Part shown: piece by piece, positions 41,172-52,300 of the stretch
How the letters are laid out: every line of letters starts with the position of its first letter
Position numbering within the stretch: position 1 is the stretch's first letter
Assembly: GCA_910587925.1 (NCBI GenBank)
Contig: CAJUOC010000005.1
Coordinates: forward strand, 32,380-96,379
DNA from: an uncultured Muribaculaceae bacterium
Lineage (GTDB): Bacteria; Bacteroidota; Bacteroidia; Bacteroidales; Muribaculaceae
DNA: 64,000 nucleotides
Direction: 5' to 3'
The notes under the pieces: generated by a model
Told to the model about the DNA's origin: nothing
The model's database searches: none
What the model saw: only the letters and a program-made list of their open reading frames with translations
Translations under genes and position numbers: made by a program

Positions 41172-43949
41172 TCAGACCACTATGTTGACTATCTTGCCGG
41201 GCACCACTATGATCTTGCGCGGTGTCTTGCCGTCGAGCCAGCGGGCGGCGCCCTCGTGGGCCAGGGCGACACGCTCCACCTCATCGCGCGGGGCGTCGGC
41301 CGCCACGGTGATATTGTAGCGGGCCTTGCCGTTGAACGACACTGCCATCGTCACCTCCGACTCGCGCAGATACTTCTCGTCCCAGGCGGGCCAGGCGGCA
41401 TCGCAGATGGTGGTGTCGCGGCCGATGGCCGAGTGCCACAGCTCCTCGGCGATGTGGGGCGCAAAGGGCGCCAGCACCACCAGCAGCTCGGCGAGCACTG
41501 CGCGCGAGTGGCACTGCTGGCGGGTAAGCTCGTTGACACATATCATGAATGCCGATACCGAGGTATTGTATGAGAATACCTCGATGTCGGCCGTGACCTT
41601 CTTGATGAGGGTGTGCAGGGTCTTGAGATTCTCGGCCGTGGGCTCGGAGTCGTCGACCAGGCAGGTGTCGCCCTTGTAGTAGAGACCCCAGAGTTTCTTG
41701 AGGAAACGGTTTACGCCGTCGATGCCGTTGGTATCCCAGGGCTTCGACTGCTCGAGCGGGCCGAGAAACATCTCGTACAGGCGCAGGGTGTCGGCGCCGT
41801 AGCGCTCGACGATGTCGTCGGGGTTGACGACATTAAACATCGACTTAGACATCTTCTCCACCGCGTAGCCGCACACGTAGCGGCCGCCGTCCTCGAGCAC
41901 AAACTCGGCCGTGGCAAAGTCGGGACGCCAGCGGCGGAAAGCCTCGGTATCGAGCACATCGCCCGGGCCCACCAGCGAGATGTCGACGCGGATGGGGGTC
42001 ACGTCGTACTGACCTTTCAGGCCGTGGCTCACAAAGGTATTGGTGTCTTTGATGCGGTATACAAAGCTGGTGCGGCCCTGTATCATGCCCTGGTTGACGA
42101 GCTTGCGGAAGGGCTCGTCGCAGCATACGGCGCCCAGGTCGTAGAGAAATTTATTCCAGAAGCGGCTGTAGATAAGGTGGCCGGTGGCGTGCTCGGTACC
42201 GCCGATGTAGAGGTCGACCTGCTGCCAGTATGAATTGGCATCGGCGCCGACGAGGGCATCGGAGTTGCGGGGATCCATATAGCGCAGGTAGTATGCGCTG
42301 GAGCCGGCAAAGCCGGGCATGGTGTTGAGCTCGAGCGGATAGCCTTCCTTGGTCTTCCAGTCTTTGGCGCGGCCCAGGGGCGGCTCGCCGCTCTCGGTGG
42401 GGCGGTACTCGTCGATCTGCGGCAGCAGCAGGGGCAGCTCCTCCATGGGGAGCATGTGGGGTATACCGTCTTTATAATATACGGGGAAGGGCTCGCCCCA
42501 GTAGCGCTGGCGGCTGAAGATGGCGTCGCGCAGGCGGTAGTTGACCTTGACGCGGCCTATGCCGGCCTCCTCTATATACCGCTTGGCGGCGGCGATGGCG
42601 TCCTTGACCTCCATGCCGTCGAGCGACAGGCGGTCGGAGGAGCTGTTGATCATACGGCCTTCCTTGGCGTCGAAGCTCTCCTCGCTGACGTCGGCGCCCT
42701 CGATGAGGGGCACCACCGGCAGCCCGAAGGCGCGCGCAAAGGCGTAGTCGCGGCTGTCGTGGGCGGGCACGGCCATGATGGCGCCGGTGCCGTATCCGGC
42801 CAGCACGTAGTCGCTCACCCAGATGGGCACGTTGCGGCCGGTGAGGGGATTTACGGCATAGGAGCCGGTGAAGACGCCGGTCATCTTTTTGTCAATCATG
42901 CGCTCGCGCTCGGTCTTGTGCTTGACGGCGGCGAGATACTCGTCGACGGCGGCGCGTTGCTCCGGAGTGGTCACGGCATCGACATAGGCGCTCTCGGGAG
43001 CGAGCACCATGAATGTCACGCCGAAGATGGTATCGGGGCGGGTGGTGAAGATGTCGAGCACCAGGTCGGAGCCGGCCACCTCAAACTTCATCTGGGCGCC
43101 CTCGCTGCGGCCGATCCAGTTGCGCTGCGTCTCCTTGAGCGAGTCGCTCCAGTCGAGGCGGTCGAGACCGTCGAGCAGGCGCTGGGCATATGCCGACACG
43201 CGCAGACACCACTGGTACATGAGCTTCTGCTCGACGGGGTATCCGCCGCGCACAGACAGACCCTCGCTCACCTCGTCGTTGGCCAGCACGGTACCCAGCT
43301 GCGGGCACCAGTTGACCATCGTGTGTCCCAGGTATGCGAGGCGATAGTTCATCAGAGTGTCGTTCTGCTCCTTAGCAGTCATGGCACGCCACTCCTCGGC
43401 CGTAAACGACATCTCCTTGCCGCAGGCTGCGCTGATCCCCTCGGTACCCTGCTTCTCAAAGCGGGCGATGAGGTCGGCTATGGGCATGGCCTTGTCGGCG
43501 GCGGTGTCGTAGTAGTGGGAATACATCTCGATGAAGGCCCACTGTGTCCACTTGTAAAACTCGGGGTCACACGTGCGTATCTCGCGGCTCCAGTCGTAGC
43601 AGAAGCCGATCTTGTCGAGCTGGCTGCGGTAGCGGGCGATATTGTCGGTGGTGGTCTTCTCGGGGTGCTGGCCGGTCTGGATGGCATACTGCTCGGCGGG
43701 CAGGCCGTATGCGTCGTAGCCCATCGGGTGGAGCACGTTGAATCCGCGCAGGCGCTTGTAGCGCGAGTATATGTCGGAGGCTATGTAGCCCAGCGGATGG
43801 CCCACGTGCAGACCTGCGCCCGAGGGGTAGGGAAACATGTCGAGCACGTAGTACTTGGGCCGCGAGGGGTCGATGTCGGCACGGTAGGTATGATTGTCGC
43901 GCCAGTATTGCTGCCAGCGGCTTTCGATATCTTTATGATTGTATTCCAT
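41172..43949 (-). CDS. leuS: Leucyl-tRNA synthetase LeuS
   Basis: LeuS charges tRNA-Leu. The 925-residue class Ia synthetase has the HIGH-type HVGH in PSGAGLHVGHPLGY, a large editing (CP1) domain with the threonine-rich TTRPDTIFGVT and the KMSKS motif in VEKMSKSMFN. The length and order of domains are those of the bacterial enzyme. The gene follows nadA by 39 nt and shares a likely transcript with it. An insertion of about 60 residues before KMSKS (VYRIKDTNTF region) occurs in other Bacteroidota enzymes. Confidence 0.98.
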   Translation of the reverse strand: MEYNHKDIESRWQQYWRDNHTYRADIDPSRPKYYVLDMFPYPSGAGLHVGHPLGYIASDIYSRYKRLRGFNVLHPMGYDAYGLPAEQYAIQTGQHPEKTTTDNIARYRSQLDKIGFCYDWSREIRTCDPEFYKWTQWAFIEMYSHYYDTAADKAMPIADLIARFEKQGTEGISAACGKEMSFTAEEWRAMTAKEQNDTLMNYRLAYLGHTMVNWCPQLGTVLANDEVSEGLSVRGGYPVEQKLMYQWCLRVSAYAQRLLDGLDRLDWSDSLKETQRNWIGRSEGAQMKFEVAGSDLVLDIFTTRPDTIFGVTFMVLAPESAYVDAVTTPEQRAAVDEYLAAVKHKTERERMIDKKMTGVFTGSYAVNPLTGRNVPIWVSDYVLAGYGTGAIMAVPAHDSRDYAFARAFGLPVVPLIEGADVSEESFDAKEGRMINSSSDRLSLDGMEVKDAIAAAKRYIEEAGIGRVKVNYRLRDAIFSRQRYWGEPFPVYYKDGIPHMLPMEELPLLLPQIDEYRPTESGEPPLGRAKDWKTKEGYPLELNTMPGFAGSSAYYLRYMDPRNSDALVGADANSYWQQVDLYIGGTEHATGHLIYSRFWNKFLYDLGAVCCDEPFRKLVNQGMIQGRTSFVYRIKDTNTFVSHGLKGQYDVTPIRVDISLVGPGDVLDTEAFRRWRPDFATAEFVLEDGGRYVCGYAVEKMSKSMFNVVNPDDIVERYGADTLRLYEMFLGPLEQSKPWDTNGIDGVNRFLKKLWGLYYKGDTCLVDDSEPTAENLKTLHTLIKKVTADIEVFSYNTSVSAFMICVNELTRQQCHSRAVLAELLVVLAPFAPHIAEELWHSAIGRDTTICDAAWPAWDEKYLRESEVTMAVSFNGKARYNITVAADAPRDEVERVALAHEGAARWLDGKTPRKIIVVPGKIVNIVV

Positions 43950-43988
43950 ATGTCTGTGTAGGGTGGGGTGGGGTGGGTAGGTGGAGTG

Positions 43989-44939
43989 TCAGCTGAGGGC
44001 GAGCATACGCTCGATGGGACGGCGGGCGCGCTCGGCCAGGGCCGGGTCGACCGTTATCTCGGGAGTCTCGTCGCGCAGGCAGTCGCGCAGCTTGACGAGG
44101 GTGTTGAGCTTCATGTACGAGCAGTCGTTGCAGGCGCAGGTGCTGTCGGCGGGCGGGGCGGGGATGAATGTCTTGCCGGGACATGACTTGCGCATCTGGT
44201 GCAGGATGCCGCTCTCGGTGGCGACGATAAACTCGGCGGCATCGGAGGCGGTGGCGTAGTCGAGCAGGGCGGCTGTGGAGCCTACCTTGTCGGCTATCTC
44301 GCGCACGGGGCGTGTGCACTCGGGGTGCACCAGCACACGGGCCTCGGGATGCTCCGCTTTCAGGGCGAGTATCTTCTCGAGCGAGAATTTCTCGTGCACG
44401 TGGCACGCGCCGTCCCAGAGCACCATGCGCCGGCCGGTGATGGAGTTGATATAGTTGCCCAGATTGCGGTCGGGGCCAAATATTATCTTCTCGTCGGCAG
44501 GCAGCGAGTCGATGATGCGGCGGGCGTTGCCCGAGGTGACAAGTATGTCGGTGAGGGCCTTCACGCCCACCGAGGTGTTGACATACGACACCACGGTATG
44601 GCCCGGATGAGCCTCGACAAACTTCTCAAACTCCGCCGGGGGGCAGGAGTCGGCCAGCGAGCATCCCGCCGATGCGTCGGGCACGAGCACCTTCTTGTCG
44701 GGGCAGAGCAGCTTGGCGGTCTCGCCCATGAAGTGCACGCCGCACAGCACGATGATGCGGGCGTCGTCGAGAGTGGCGGCGTAGCGGGCCAGAGCCAGCG
44801 AGTCGCCTATATGGTCGGCAATGTCCTGGATGGCTCCCTGCTGATAGTAGTGGGCCAGAATCACGGCGCGCTTTTCCTTGCGGAGGCTTTCGATTTCAGC
44901 GATGAGAGCGCGGTCGCCGGCGAGGTTATCAACACCCAT
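43989..44939 (-). CDS. nadA: Quinolinate synthase NadA
   Basis: NadA condenses iminoaspartate with dihydroxyacetone phosphate to quinolinate, using a [4Fe-4S] cluster. The 316-residue protein has ILAHYYQQGAIQDIADHIGDSL, the cluster cysteine in VLCGVHFMGETAK, a second in GCSLADSCP and the third in the FIPAPPADSTCACNDC tail. The first 13 bases of the gene overlap a DnaA-box-like sequence at the edge of the proposed origin. It works with NadB at 16773-18356, although the two genes are far apart. Confidence 0.96.
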   Translation of the reverse strand: MGVDNLAGDRALIAEIESLRKEKRAVILAHYYQQGAIQDIADHIGDSLALARYAATLDDARIIVLCGVHFMGETAKLLCPDKKVLVPDASAGCSLADSCPPAEFEKFVEAHPGHTVVSYVNTSVGVKALTDILVTSGNARRIIDSLPADEKIIFGPDRNLGNYINSITGRRMVLWDGACHVHEKFSLEKILALKAEHPEARVLVHPECTRPVREIADKVGSTAALLDYATASDAAEFIVATESGILHQMRKSCPGKTFIPAPPADSTCACNDCSYMKLNTLVKLRDCLRDETPEITVDPALAERARRPIERMLALS

Positions 44940-45420
44940 TTTTTTATTTTTCTATATTTAGGTTTTAAAAAATTTTATCTCCAAAAAACTCAAACAATAA
45001 TAAAGGGATGTAAATATGTACAATAACTTTCCGGCCGAAAATTTGCTTTTTCGGGTTATTGCACCCGCCTACACGCTTTTCTACATATTATCTACACCAT
45101 TGGTGTATGTGTATCAGCGCGATGCGTACTTTATCAACACCCTGTTAATAATGTGCAAAGTTAATAAATTTCCCGCTCATTTCGGCCGTTTTCGTGTATA
45201 AAAACACCTCAATAACCCGCCCGCGGCTGTTTACAACTCACTCCCCGCCCCTTACCCTCCCGGGGCGCCCGGCCGTGTTTTAAACATCCCGGCATGGTTT
45301 TATACACACTTATCAACACCTTTATCAACACCCCCGCCGGCACCAAAAAACGCATTATATGCTATTTTTTTTAAAAACTTTTAATAAATTTTTAAATTTA
45401 CTTGTAAATTGTACTTTACG
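44926..45420. other. Candidate origin of replication (oriC)
   Basis: This AT-rich gap of about 500 bp between nadA and the next plus-strand gene has no convincing gene. Nine DnaA-box-like nonamers are visible: TTATCAACA at 44926, 45131, 45310 and 45322; TTATACACA at 45300; TTATCTACA at 45088; and on the minus strand TTATTAACA (45143-45151), TTATACACG (45193-45201) and TGATACACA (45108-45116). Two very AT-rich stretches, 44940-45010 and 45355-45420, could be unwinding elements. Genes on the left run mainly leftward and genes on the right rightward, as around an origin. A plus-strand reading as open frame of 61 codons is discounted. Confidence 0.7.
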
Positions 45421-45432
45421 ATATTATATTTG
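45401..45432 (+). promoter_or_regulatory. Promoter of the gene at 45467
   Basis: CTTG (45401-45404), 20 nt, then TATATTTG (45425-45432) fits the Bacteroidota pattern with one mismatch in the upstream element. Transcription would start near 45437, about 30 nt before the ATG. Confidence 0.6.
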
Positions 45433-45466
45433 CAAAAGTCGATTCCGTCTTACACATATTTTGCTA

Positions 45467-46354
45467 ATGAAACATCTATTATCTTCTCTTTTATCAGTCG
45501 CCGCGCTGATAGCATATGCCCAAGACTATCGTCTTACAGAGAGTGTAGTTATTACCGGCGAAGCTCCGGTATGGACTTTGACTTTGTCAGGTGGAGATTC
45601 AGATGGAGCATTATACCACATATATGGTGATACTGCCGTGAGTGAGAGTGTCGACGGTTCCAGGAAGTGGTGGCGTATAGAGGGAGAGAATATGTTGTAT
45701 ATATTGGACGAGGATGTTTTAAGTCGTAAAGATTTGTGTGGTGGCGTGAGGTCAGTGTCACCACTCCGGCCAAAGCATAAGCTGCCATTTGGCGAAAAAT
45801 ATATGGCGGAAGTGGTTGCTGAGGGTGGCCACCATATGAAATTACGAGGTGAAAACAGTGTAAAAGTACCGGCCAAAGGGATAGTTGTGGCAAATGGCGA
45901 TACGGTACCGGTAATAATGTGCGAAGTTGAAAATGTAGAGATGCCAGATTCCGTGATGAAACATGTGACCAGGCGCGAAAGGTGGTATCGGTATAATGAT
46001 GAATTGCCCTGCATTGTACAGACCCGATACATCGTATTGGACTCTGTGGGCAGAGAATTACGCAATGATGTTACGGCTTATTCTTTGAGTCCTGAGGAGT
46101 TGGCGCTTGATGAAGCAAGTGAAAAAGAGCCCGAAGTTAATATCACGATTTCCGATGGCTCGGTTGCAGTGGAGTGTACGGCCGCATTTAAAGTGGACAT
46201 AACAGATGCATCCGGAATAGCGTTTGTCAGGGATATTGCAGGGCAAGCCGGCCAGAGTGTTGATATTCCGACTTCACATCTGCCAAGGGGATTATATATT
46301 GTGGTGGTAACAGCCGGAGATACGGTAAACAAATATCCGTTGAGAGCGGGGTGA
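45467..46354 (+). CDS. Secreted protein with possible type IX sorting domain
   Basis: The 295-residue product has a signal peptide (cleavage after AYA, near residue 17) and no other recognised domain. Its last 70 residues, from VNITISDGSVAVECTAAFKVDI to YIVVVTAGDTVNKYPLRAG, resemble the type A C-terminal domain that targets proteins to type IX secretion, with the usual G-x-Y-I-V strand near the end. The start at 45467 was chosen because it gives a signal peptide. It is 37 nt before the RHS gene and may be cotranscribed with it. Function is unknown. Confidence 0.7.
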   Translation: MKHLLSSLLSVAALIAYAQDYRLTESVVITGEAPVWTLTLSGGDSDGALYHIYGDTAVSESVDGSRKWWRIEGENMLYILDEDVLSRKDLCGGVRSVSPLRPKHKLPFGEKYMAEVVAEGGHHMKLRGENSVKVPAKGIVVANGDTVPVIMCEVENVEMPDSVMKHVTRRERWYRYNDELPCIVQTRYIVLDSVGRELRNDVTAYSLSPEELALDEASEKEPEVNITISDGSVAVECTAAFKVDITDASGIAFVRDIAGQAGQSVDIPTSHLPRGLYIVVVTAGDTVNKYPLRAG

Positions 46355-46391
46355 TAATCAGTGTATAAGTTGCTTATAAAGTATTTTAGAC

Positions 46392-49300
46392 ATGGTACGC
46401 AATATATCTATATCGATAATATTAGTGATTTCCATAGTGCTTGATTGCTATGGATTGAGCCATATAACACAGCCCGACAAAGGAGCATGGAACGATGGTA
46501 GTCCTTTAACTGAATTGCGCCGCTCTATGACCTCGTCAGAAGCCACCATGACGGGCACGGCAACTTTCTATGTACCTATACACACCTTGGAAATTGAAGG
46601 GTTGACGCTTGATTTCGGATTGCGTTATTATAGCAATGGTATCCGTCGGGATGATAACCCATACCCGGTGGGATACGGTTGGTCTGTTGAGCCGCCGATT
46701 AAAATAACAAGACGAATTCATGGGCGACCTGATGGACAGTTTGTACCGAAACACTGGAATGGCGTGGGACAATATGGCCACCTCGATTGCTTCCAATGTC
46801 TTAACGATTCAAACATTCACGGCCAATACTCATTTTATGGTTCGTCTTGGTCAGATTCGGAGCCGGATATATTTACATTCCATATGCCGGGCCGCACTTT
46901 TAATGCGGTATGGTGGCAGTACCGATTCATGAGTGTTGGATGTGATGAATATACTATAACGTCTTCTAATGATCTAAAGGAGATATATGTTACAGACCCG
47001 CAGGGCGTCAAATATATTTTTGCAGAGCACAGCAGGTATCTCGGTTTACAGTCAAATGTGACAGAGTGGATGCTTAATTGCATAATACTGCCATCGAGCA
47101 GGGCTATATACTTTGAATGGCTTACCTCGGGCTTTGATTTTATGGGAAAAGCGTCGCTGCCTACGTCTGTCAAATATGAAGTACATGAAAAAGGTAGCGG
47201 AGTAAAAGTCGTAAAATCTGACTATGATGGAGTTGTCATGCCCTCATCCGGGCGTGGGTCGATTGCAAAAGTTAATTTTCCGGGCGGTAATCTTACATTT
47301 ACGTATGGCTCCCCGGTATCGTCGCAATACAAAGTGCTACGGGAGGTGACTCTTGAGCATAGTGAGGGTAAATTAGACCTTGCCCGAGTGCGTCAGGACT
47401 CTACCGGCATGCGTCTTGACTCCCTTTATGTACGTGGACAGGGAGTCTATACCTTTGAATATGGCGACTACCCGCAGACAGATGGAATAGACTGGTGGGG
47501 ATTTCACAACGGGACACAGGCATTTGCCGGTGACTCTCCATCGGCAGTGCTCAAACTTGAAAGAGATGCCACGCGAGTGGAAGAATATTCATTCAAAGGT
47601 GCCGACCGCAAAATAAATGTTGACGCCATGCAGGCTCACATACTTAAGAAAGCAGTCTTGCCGACAGGTGGCTCAATAGAATGGAATTATGAGGCACATT
47701 CATATCCGCTATACTCTCGCACTGATGCAGAGATAGGCCGACATCTTGTAAGCAATGTTTCGCATAGAATAGGAGGCGGTTTACGAGTAACCGATATAAT
47801 TGTGAAAAGAAATGAGAGTGATGAATCACCGGCAAAGTATCATTACGTATACAATGGCGGGGTGTGTACCAGCGCGCCTACTCTCGATACATTCATATCG
47901 GAAAAAGAATGGCTTGGCTATGGCTACATCAATACCTCGAAGTCGGGCATCTTCCGAGAGAGAACAGTGACGATGCGCGGCTATTCCGACCATATGTCAT
48001 ATCGCCATGGTGAGGTGCCTGTTTGGTATCGGGAAGTTATGGAATTTGCTCCGGAAGGTAAAACCATATGGAATTTTATCGATATGTGCCCGCCCAATGA
48101 CGTCGCATACGATTGGCGTGGGCCGCTCCCGCGAGTCATACGCAAGGCATTCTCAAAAAAGCCACGGTTAGTAAAAAAAACAGTATGGAGCGATAACAAT
48201 CCGGCCAAGCCCGTTTGTACCGAGACATTTGAATATGACTTGATACGCAATTATCCTATAATATATGGCGCCAATATCCGCAGACGCCTGCATCATGCGG
48301 CAAACGGACGAGAGAATTCACCTGATTTCTCAAGCGGTCTGACTCATGTATTCAATCAAACCGTTGCTGTGCCGGGGTATCATTTGACAGATAATACCCC
48401 TAAGACTTATACTTTTGCAGAAGATGAAGTATATGAAGTATCTACTTATAGCATAGAAATGCTGACCGAGCGTTTGAGAAGTCGGACTTCTACCGAACAT
48501 ACAGAAACCGGAGACATCACCACAGTAGAGAAGTACGAGTATAAATCCGGGACTGAACTGATGTCGTCAGTGTCGGTAACCCGAGGGGATTCGATACGCA
48601 CTGCATTACATTTTCCGTCGGCTGCATCTACGGGCGACGAACTGGTATTGTATAATAGACAAGCATCAGGAGTTATAACCGGCACAACTCAATACTACAA
48701 CGGCAAGGAAATATACAGCACTCATAACGATTACATACTTTCGGGCAGCTGGGTATACCCCCGGACGACTACCACCACATGCGCTGGCTTGTCGTGGAAG
48801 AGTCCGCGGCGCGTTTATGACGTGCGCGGGTGCGTTACATCCACGACCGATAGCGCAGGTATCACTACATATGCCACCTGGGACAGCAACGGAAGATATC
48901 AACTTTCGCAGTCAGTGGGAGGTCTTGAGACTACATGGAAATGGGAGCAATTCGTTGGAGTAAAAGAGTCAGTCGACCCGGCCGGTATACTCACTCATTA
49001 CAGATACAGTAAAGACGGCAATCTCATTTCAGAGCGGGTGGAAGGACTCGGATATATCCGGCGTCATGAATACCGTGTGAGCCAGGACGGAGAGCATTGG
49101 AGCAATACCACCATATGCGCGGATAAATACGGCGAGCACTCACCAAGCGAATGGCAATATTATGATGCTTTCGGGAGACCGACGATACATATCTCGCGCA
49201 CCGGCTCAAATGATGATATACCGGGGCATCACAGTATATCCGGCGATGCTTGGCTCGGCGGTGACAACTATGGCAACCGGCTGTGCGCCATGCTCACGCA

Positions 49301-52300
49301 GTACGACAATATGGGGCGTATATCACGTGAGTGGAGCCCGGTGCCTGTAATGTCGAGTGTAGTATCCGACTCGACAATCATAGCCGAGGCAGTAAGTCTT
49401 TATTCAGACTCGCTTGCATACACGGAGGTGGAATACGAGAGGTCGCCACGCGCCTATGCCGTCGCAGGTTGCAAAGCTGGCAGCGCATGGAAAGAGGCCC
49501 GGAAGAAGACCCGCTACCGACGTATGGCCAATGGGTATACAGGGCCGGCATGTCGCCGCTATCGTGCGACAGACCATGCTTTTGCCGCCGCAGACTACTA
49601 TCCTCCCGGCTCATTGGTGATTGAGGAGATAGTGGATGAGGATATGCACACTGTGCTTACATTTACAGATGTCCGTGGATTGAAAGTACGGGAGATGCGT
49701 GGCGGCTCGGGTAATTGGGCCACAGTCGACTATGTGTATGATGACTACGGGCGTCTGCGCTACATCCTGCCTCCGGGCCTCTCCGATGCTACGACAGGAC
49801 AAGTGCGCACCTCCACACAGATGCAGCAACTTGCGTATTGGTTTGATTACGACGCCCGTGGCCGCCTCATTGCCCGCCGTGTACCGGGAGCGCCGGCGTC
49901 GGAGTACCGCTACGACGCCGCCGACCGGCTTGTAGCAGAGAATACCCCCGATTTAGGCGACCGGTGGCGGCTGTATCTTTATGATGAATGTGGCCGCAAT
50001 GTACTCTGCCTTGAAACTGCCACTCACCCCGACGACATTGCCGGAATTTCCACAGCTTTTGTAACCCGCCTTGCAGACGGATGCGAGAGTACCGGCGGCT
50101 ATATAGTGCCGTGGCAGCTGAGCGATGCCAAGATAGTATCAGCAAACTACTACGATACACACCTGTTTATAAATAAACTGAACCTTAGTGATGATTTCGG
50201 ATTCAAAGCCGATGCCGGCGGAACTGATTTCACCCTCGCCGAGCGCTCATCTTCTGATTTAGGTCGGCTTACAGGGATGTGTACCGGAAAAGGCCATGAA
50301 GTATATTATTACGATGCCTACGGACGCATGATACAGCAGTATGGCACCGGGTATGCAGCCGGGCGCGTGTCGCGCACCCACACTTATCAGGGACAGGTAA
50401 AGCAGGAGCGCACAGACTTTCCCTCCTACCCGGTAAGTCTGCCACGGATGCTGACCGTCAACCAGTATTGCGAGCGTCAACTCACCGGCCAGGATATATG
50501 GCTTGCCGACAGCGCCCATGCCCGCGTAAAGTATACTTACGATTATGCCAACCGACTGTCATCGCGTGTGCTTGGCACATTTTCCACGTCCCCGCGCCAG
50601 CGTATCGAATACGATGTGCGCGGATGGGTCAGCGCCGTACACCACGATATGCCGATATATGCAGTGACACCGTTTAAAGCGCCCGGGTTTGATGACGCAG
50701 TAGTCTCCCGGAGATATGATACCACTACACGCAAGTACAAATACTCAGATGGAAAATATCCCCGTTATTCGGGACTTATCACCCAAACGACGTGGGACGG
50801 CCACACATATGATTACGAATACGACCGTATCGGCAGGCTCACAAGTGCCGAGTACAGCCATGCCACATCTTCGGCTGATTTTTCCACGACTTATACTTAC
50901 GATATCCGGGGTAACATCACCGGGCTTACCCGCAACGGCGTCGTAGACCGCACTGCCGACGGAGTGGAGACATACGGCGTAATAGATGATGCTACTGCGA
51001 CCTATGATGGAAACAGACGGGTGTCGGTCACCAACGCCGCGGGCGAGGACGTTGCCATATTCTCAGGCCGCTCCGGTTTCGGACGCACTTTCAACGCCTC
51101 GCTTTCATACGACGAAGCCGGACGCCTCATTGCCGACGAGAGCCGCAAAATCCAGCGTATCGACTACAATACAAGCGGATTGCCAGTCAAAATGCTTTTC
51201 GAGCCGGAACGCTTTTTTGGCGTGCAGTTGAAGCAGAAACAGATGGAGTGGAAATATGATGGTCTCGGTCGTCACTTGTCAACTATTTATACCCCTGATA
51301 TAAACTCTGTTCACGCTCCTATGGGGTATGAGCAGCGGCAGTACTACTCCAGCGGGTTGATATGTCGCGCTAAAGAGAGGTTGAATCCTCAATATACCGT
51401 TGACCGCATACTATTCCCGGGTGGATATTTTGACTCGGAGCTAAAGCCGTACTATTATCTTACCGACCATCAAGGCAACAATGTAGCCGTGATTGATAAT
51501 GACGGCAACACGGTGCAACAGACCGACTACTATCCTTATGGTGAACCGTGGCGACGACCCTCTTCCGCGACAGCGAGAGGTACGCGTGCCAATCCCTATC
51601 TTTTTTCCGGCAAGGAATACGACAACACCATGGGTATGTCAGAGTACGACTTCGAGGCACGTCGCTACTCCGCCTTGCTGCCCGGCTTCACCAGCATAGA
51701 CCCCGCCGCCGAGAGCACCCCGTGGCTCTCTCCCTATGCCTACTGCGCCGGCAACCCCATCTCCCTCACCGACCCCACCGGCCGCAAATTCACCGAAGAA
51801 TCAGAGGATGATGTAGACCGCCTAGAGCGAGGTTTATGGGAAATTTTTACAGAAAATTATTTAGCATATAAAAAGAATCTCCTTTTTTACTTCTTTCATT
51901 ATAACGTTTATGATGAAAACCAAAATTGCCAACAGCTCAATGCATTTATGCACGCATACCATGCGCTATTTATAGAAATTCCGGCACTTCGTCAGTCAGA
52001 GATGCTATACCATATCCAGATTCTACCTATTTATGAAGGGCAGATAGACTTTAACGGTACTTTTGGATACGATTTGCCCCGCGATAGGGTGTGGATATCC
52101 ATAGAAGGGCCTGCGTTAAATTTGTTGGCGCATGAGTTAAAACATGCATATCAATTTGAAATCGGGGAGATTGATTTCAGAATTGGAAAAGATAAGCAAG
52201 GCTTTGATTGTGGATCTCTTGGTGTGTTTTATGATATAGCCGATGAAAAGGCTGCGTTTCACCGTGCTAGGATATTAGATGAAGATGGTTATACAAGCAT

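Noticed and set aside
45016..45201. Plus-strand open frame of 61 codons between nadA and the next gene
   Set aside because: It runs through DnaA-box-like repeats, has no homology or domain and reads as chance in AT-rich DNA.
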